Shown here in pieces: positions 13,601 through 13,644 of a DNA stretch of 13,644 nucleotides; position 1 is the stretch's first letter; each line of letters starts with the position of its first letter. The stretch lies in NCBI GenBank assembly GCA_019419545.1, contig DXZT01000040.1, positions 1-13,644 of the forward strand, in the 5' to 3' direction. The stretch comes from Collinsella sp. (lineage in GTDB: Bacteria > Actinomycetota > Coriobacteriia > Coriobacteriales > Coriobacteriaceae). The notes below the pieces were generated by a model. That model had not been told where the DNA came from, did no database searches, and saw only the letters and a program-made list of their open reading frames with translations. The position numbers and the translations under genes are program-made.

Positions 13601-13644
13601 TTAGCCTGTGCGGGGCGCGCAGCGCGCCGCATCAGAAACCACCC

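Overview
The window looks like chromosomal DNA from a high-GC Gram-positive gut anaerobe, most likely a Collinsella-like member of the Coriobacteriia. This is inferred from GC content, strong AAGGAGG-type ribosome binding sites and gene families seen in both Firmicutes and Actinobacteria. No rRNA or taxonomic marker is present to settle it. Gene density is high, and unusually strong palindromes sit in two of the intergenic gaps.

Layout. 1-1059 (+): the 3' part of a DHA2-type MFS exporter, very GC-rich and cut by the window edge. 1060-1385: gene-free, with GC hairpins. 1386-2606 (-): a tight three-gene operon of PadR regulator, DUF1700 membrane protein and a short, apparently truncated DUF4097-type membrane protein. 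It is read from a near-consensus promoter overlapped by an inverted repeat that is probably the PadR operator. 2673-3067: three consecutive large hairpins. 3068-4546 (+): a cutC-family gene and a GalT/HIT-like DUF4931 gene, 3 nt apart. 4577-5575 (-): a bile acid:sodium symporter (BASS) family membrane protein, convergent with DUF4931. 5799-11514 (+): a short candidate leader ORF, a recJ gene whose product carries a complete RecQ-like SF2 helicase, and a long (p)ppGpp synthetase/hydrolase gene. 11599-12282 (+): a glyoxalase II-like metallo-beta-lactamase fold hydrolase. 12478-13344 (+): class II fructose-bisphosphate aldolase with its own extended -10 promoter. 13345-13644: a 119-nt nested palindrome followed by a diverged tandem copy of its right half.

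How the genes relate. recJ, relA/spoT and the MBL hydrolase keep the order known from Firmicutes (recJ-apt-relA-dtd-MBL), without apt and dtd, so this is an old core block. The RecJ protein is the most interesting product: exonuclease and helicase activities that usually belong to separate RecJ and RecQ proteins appear to lie on one chain. The PadR operon resembles the envelope-stress or efflux-associated PadR/DUF1700/DUF4097 modules of Gram-positive bacteria, but its last gene seems to have lost its 3' part next to the MFS region. I found no CRISPR array, tRNA, rRNA, intact insertion sequence or prophage gene.
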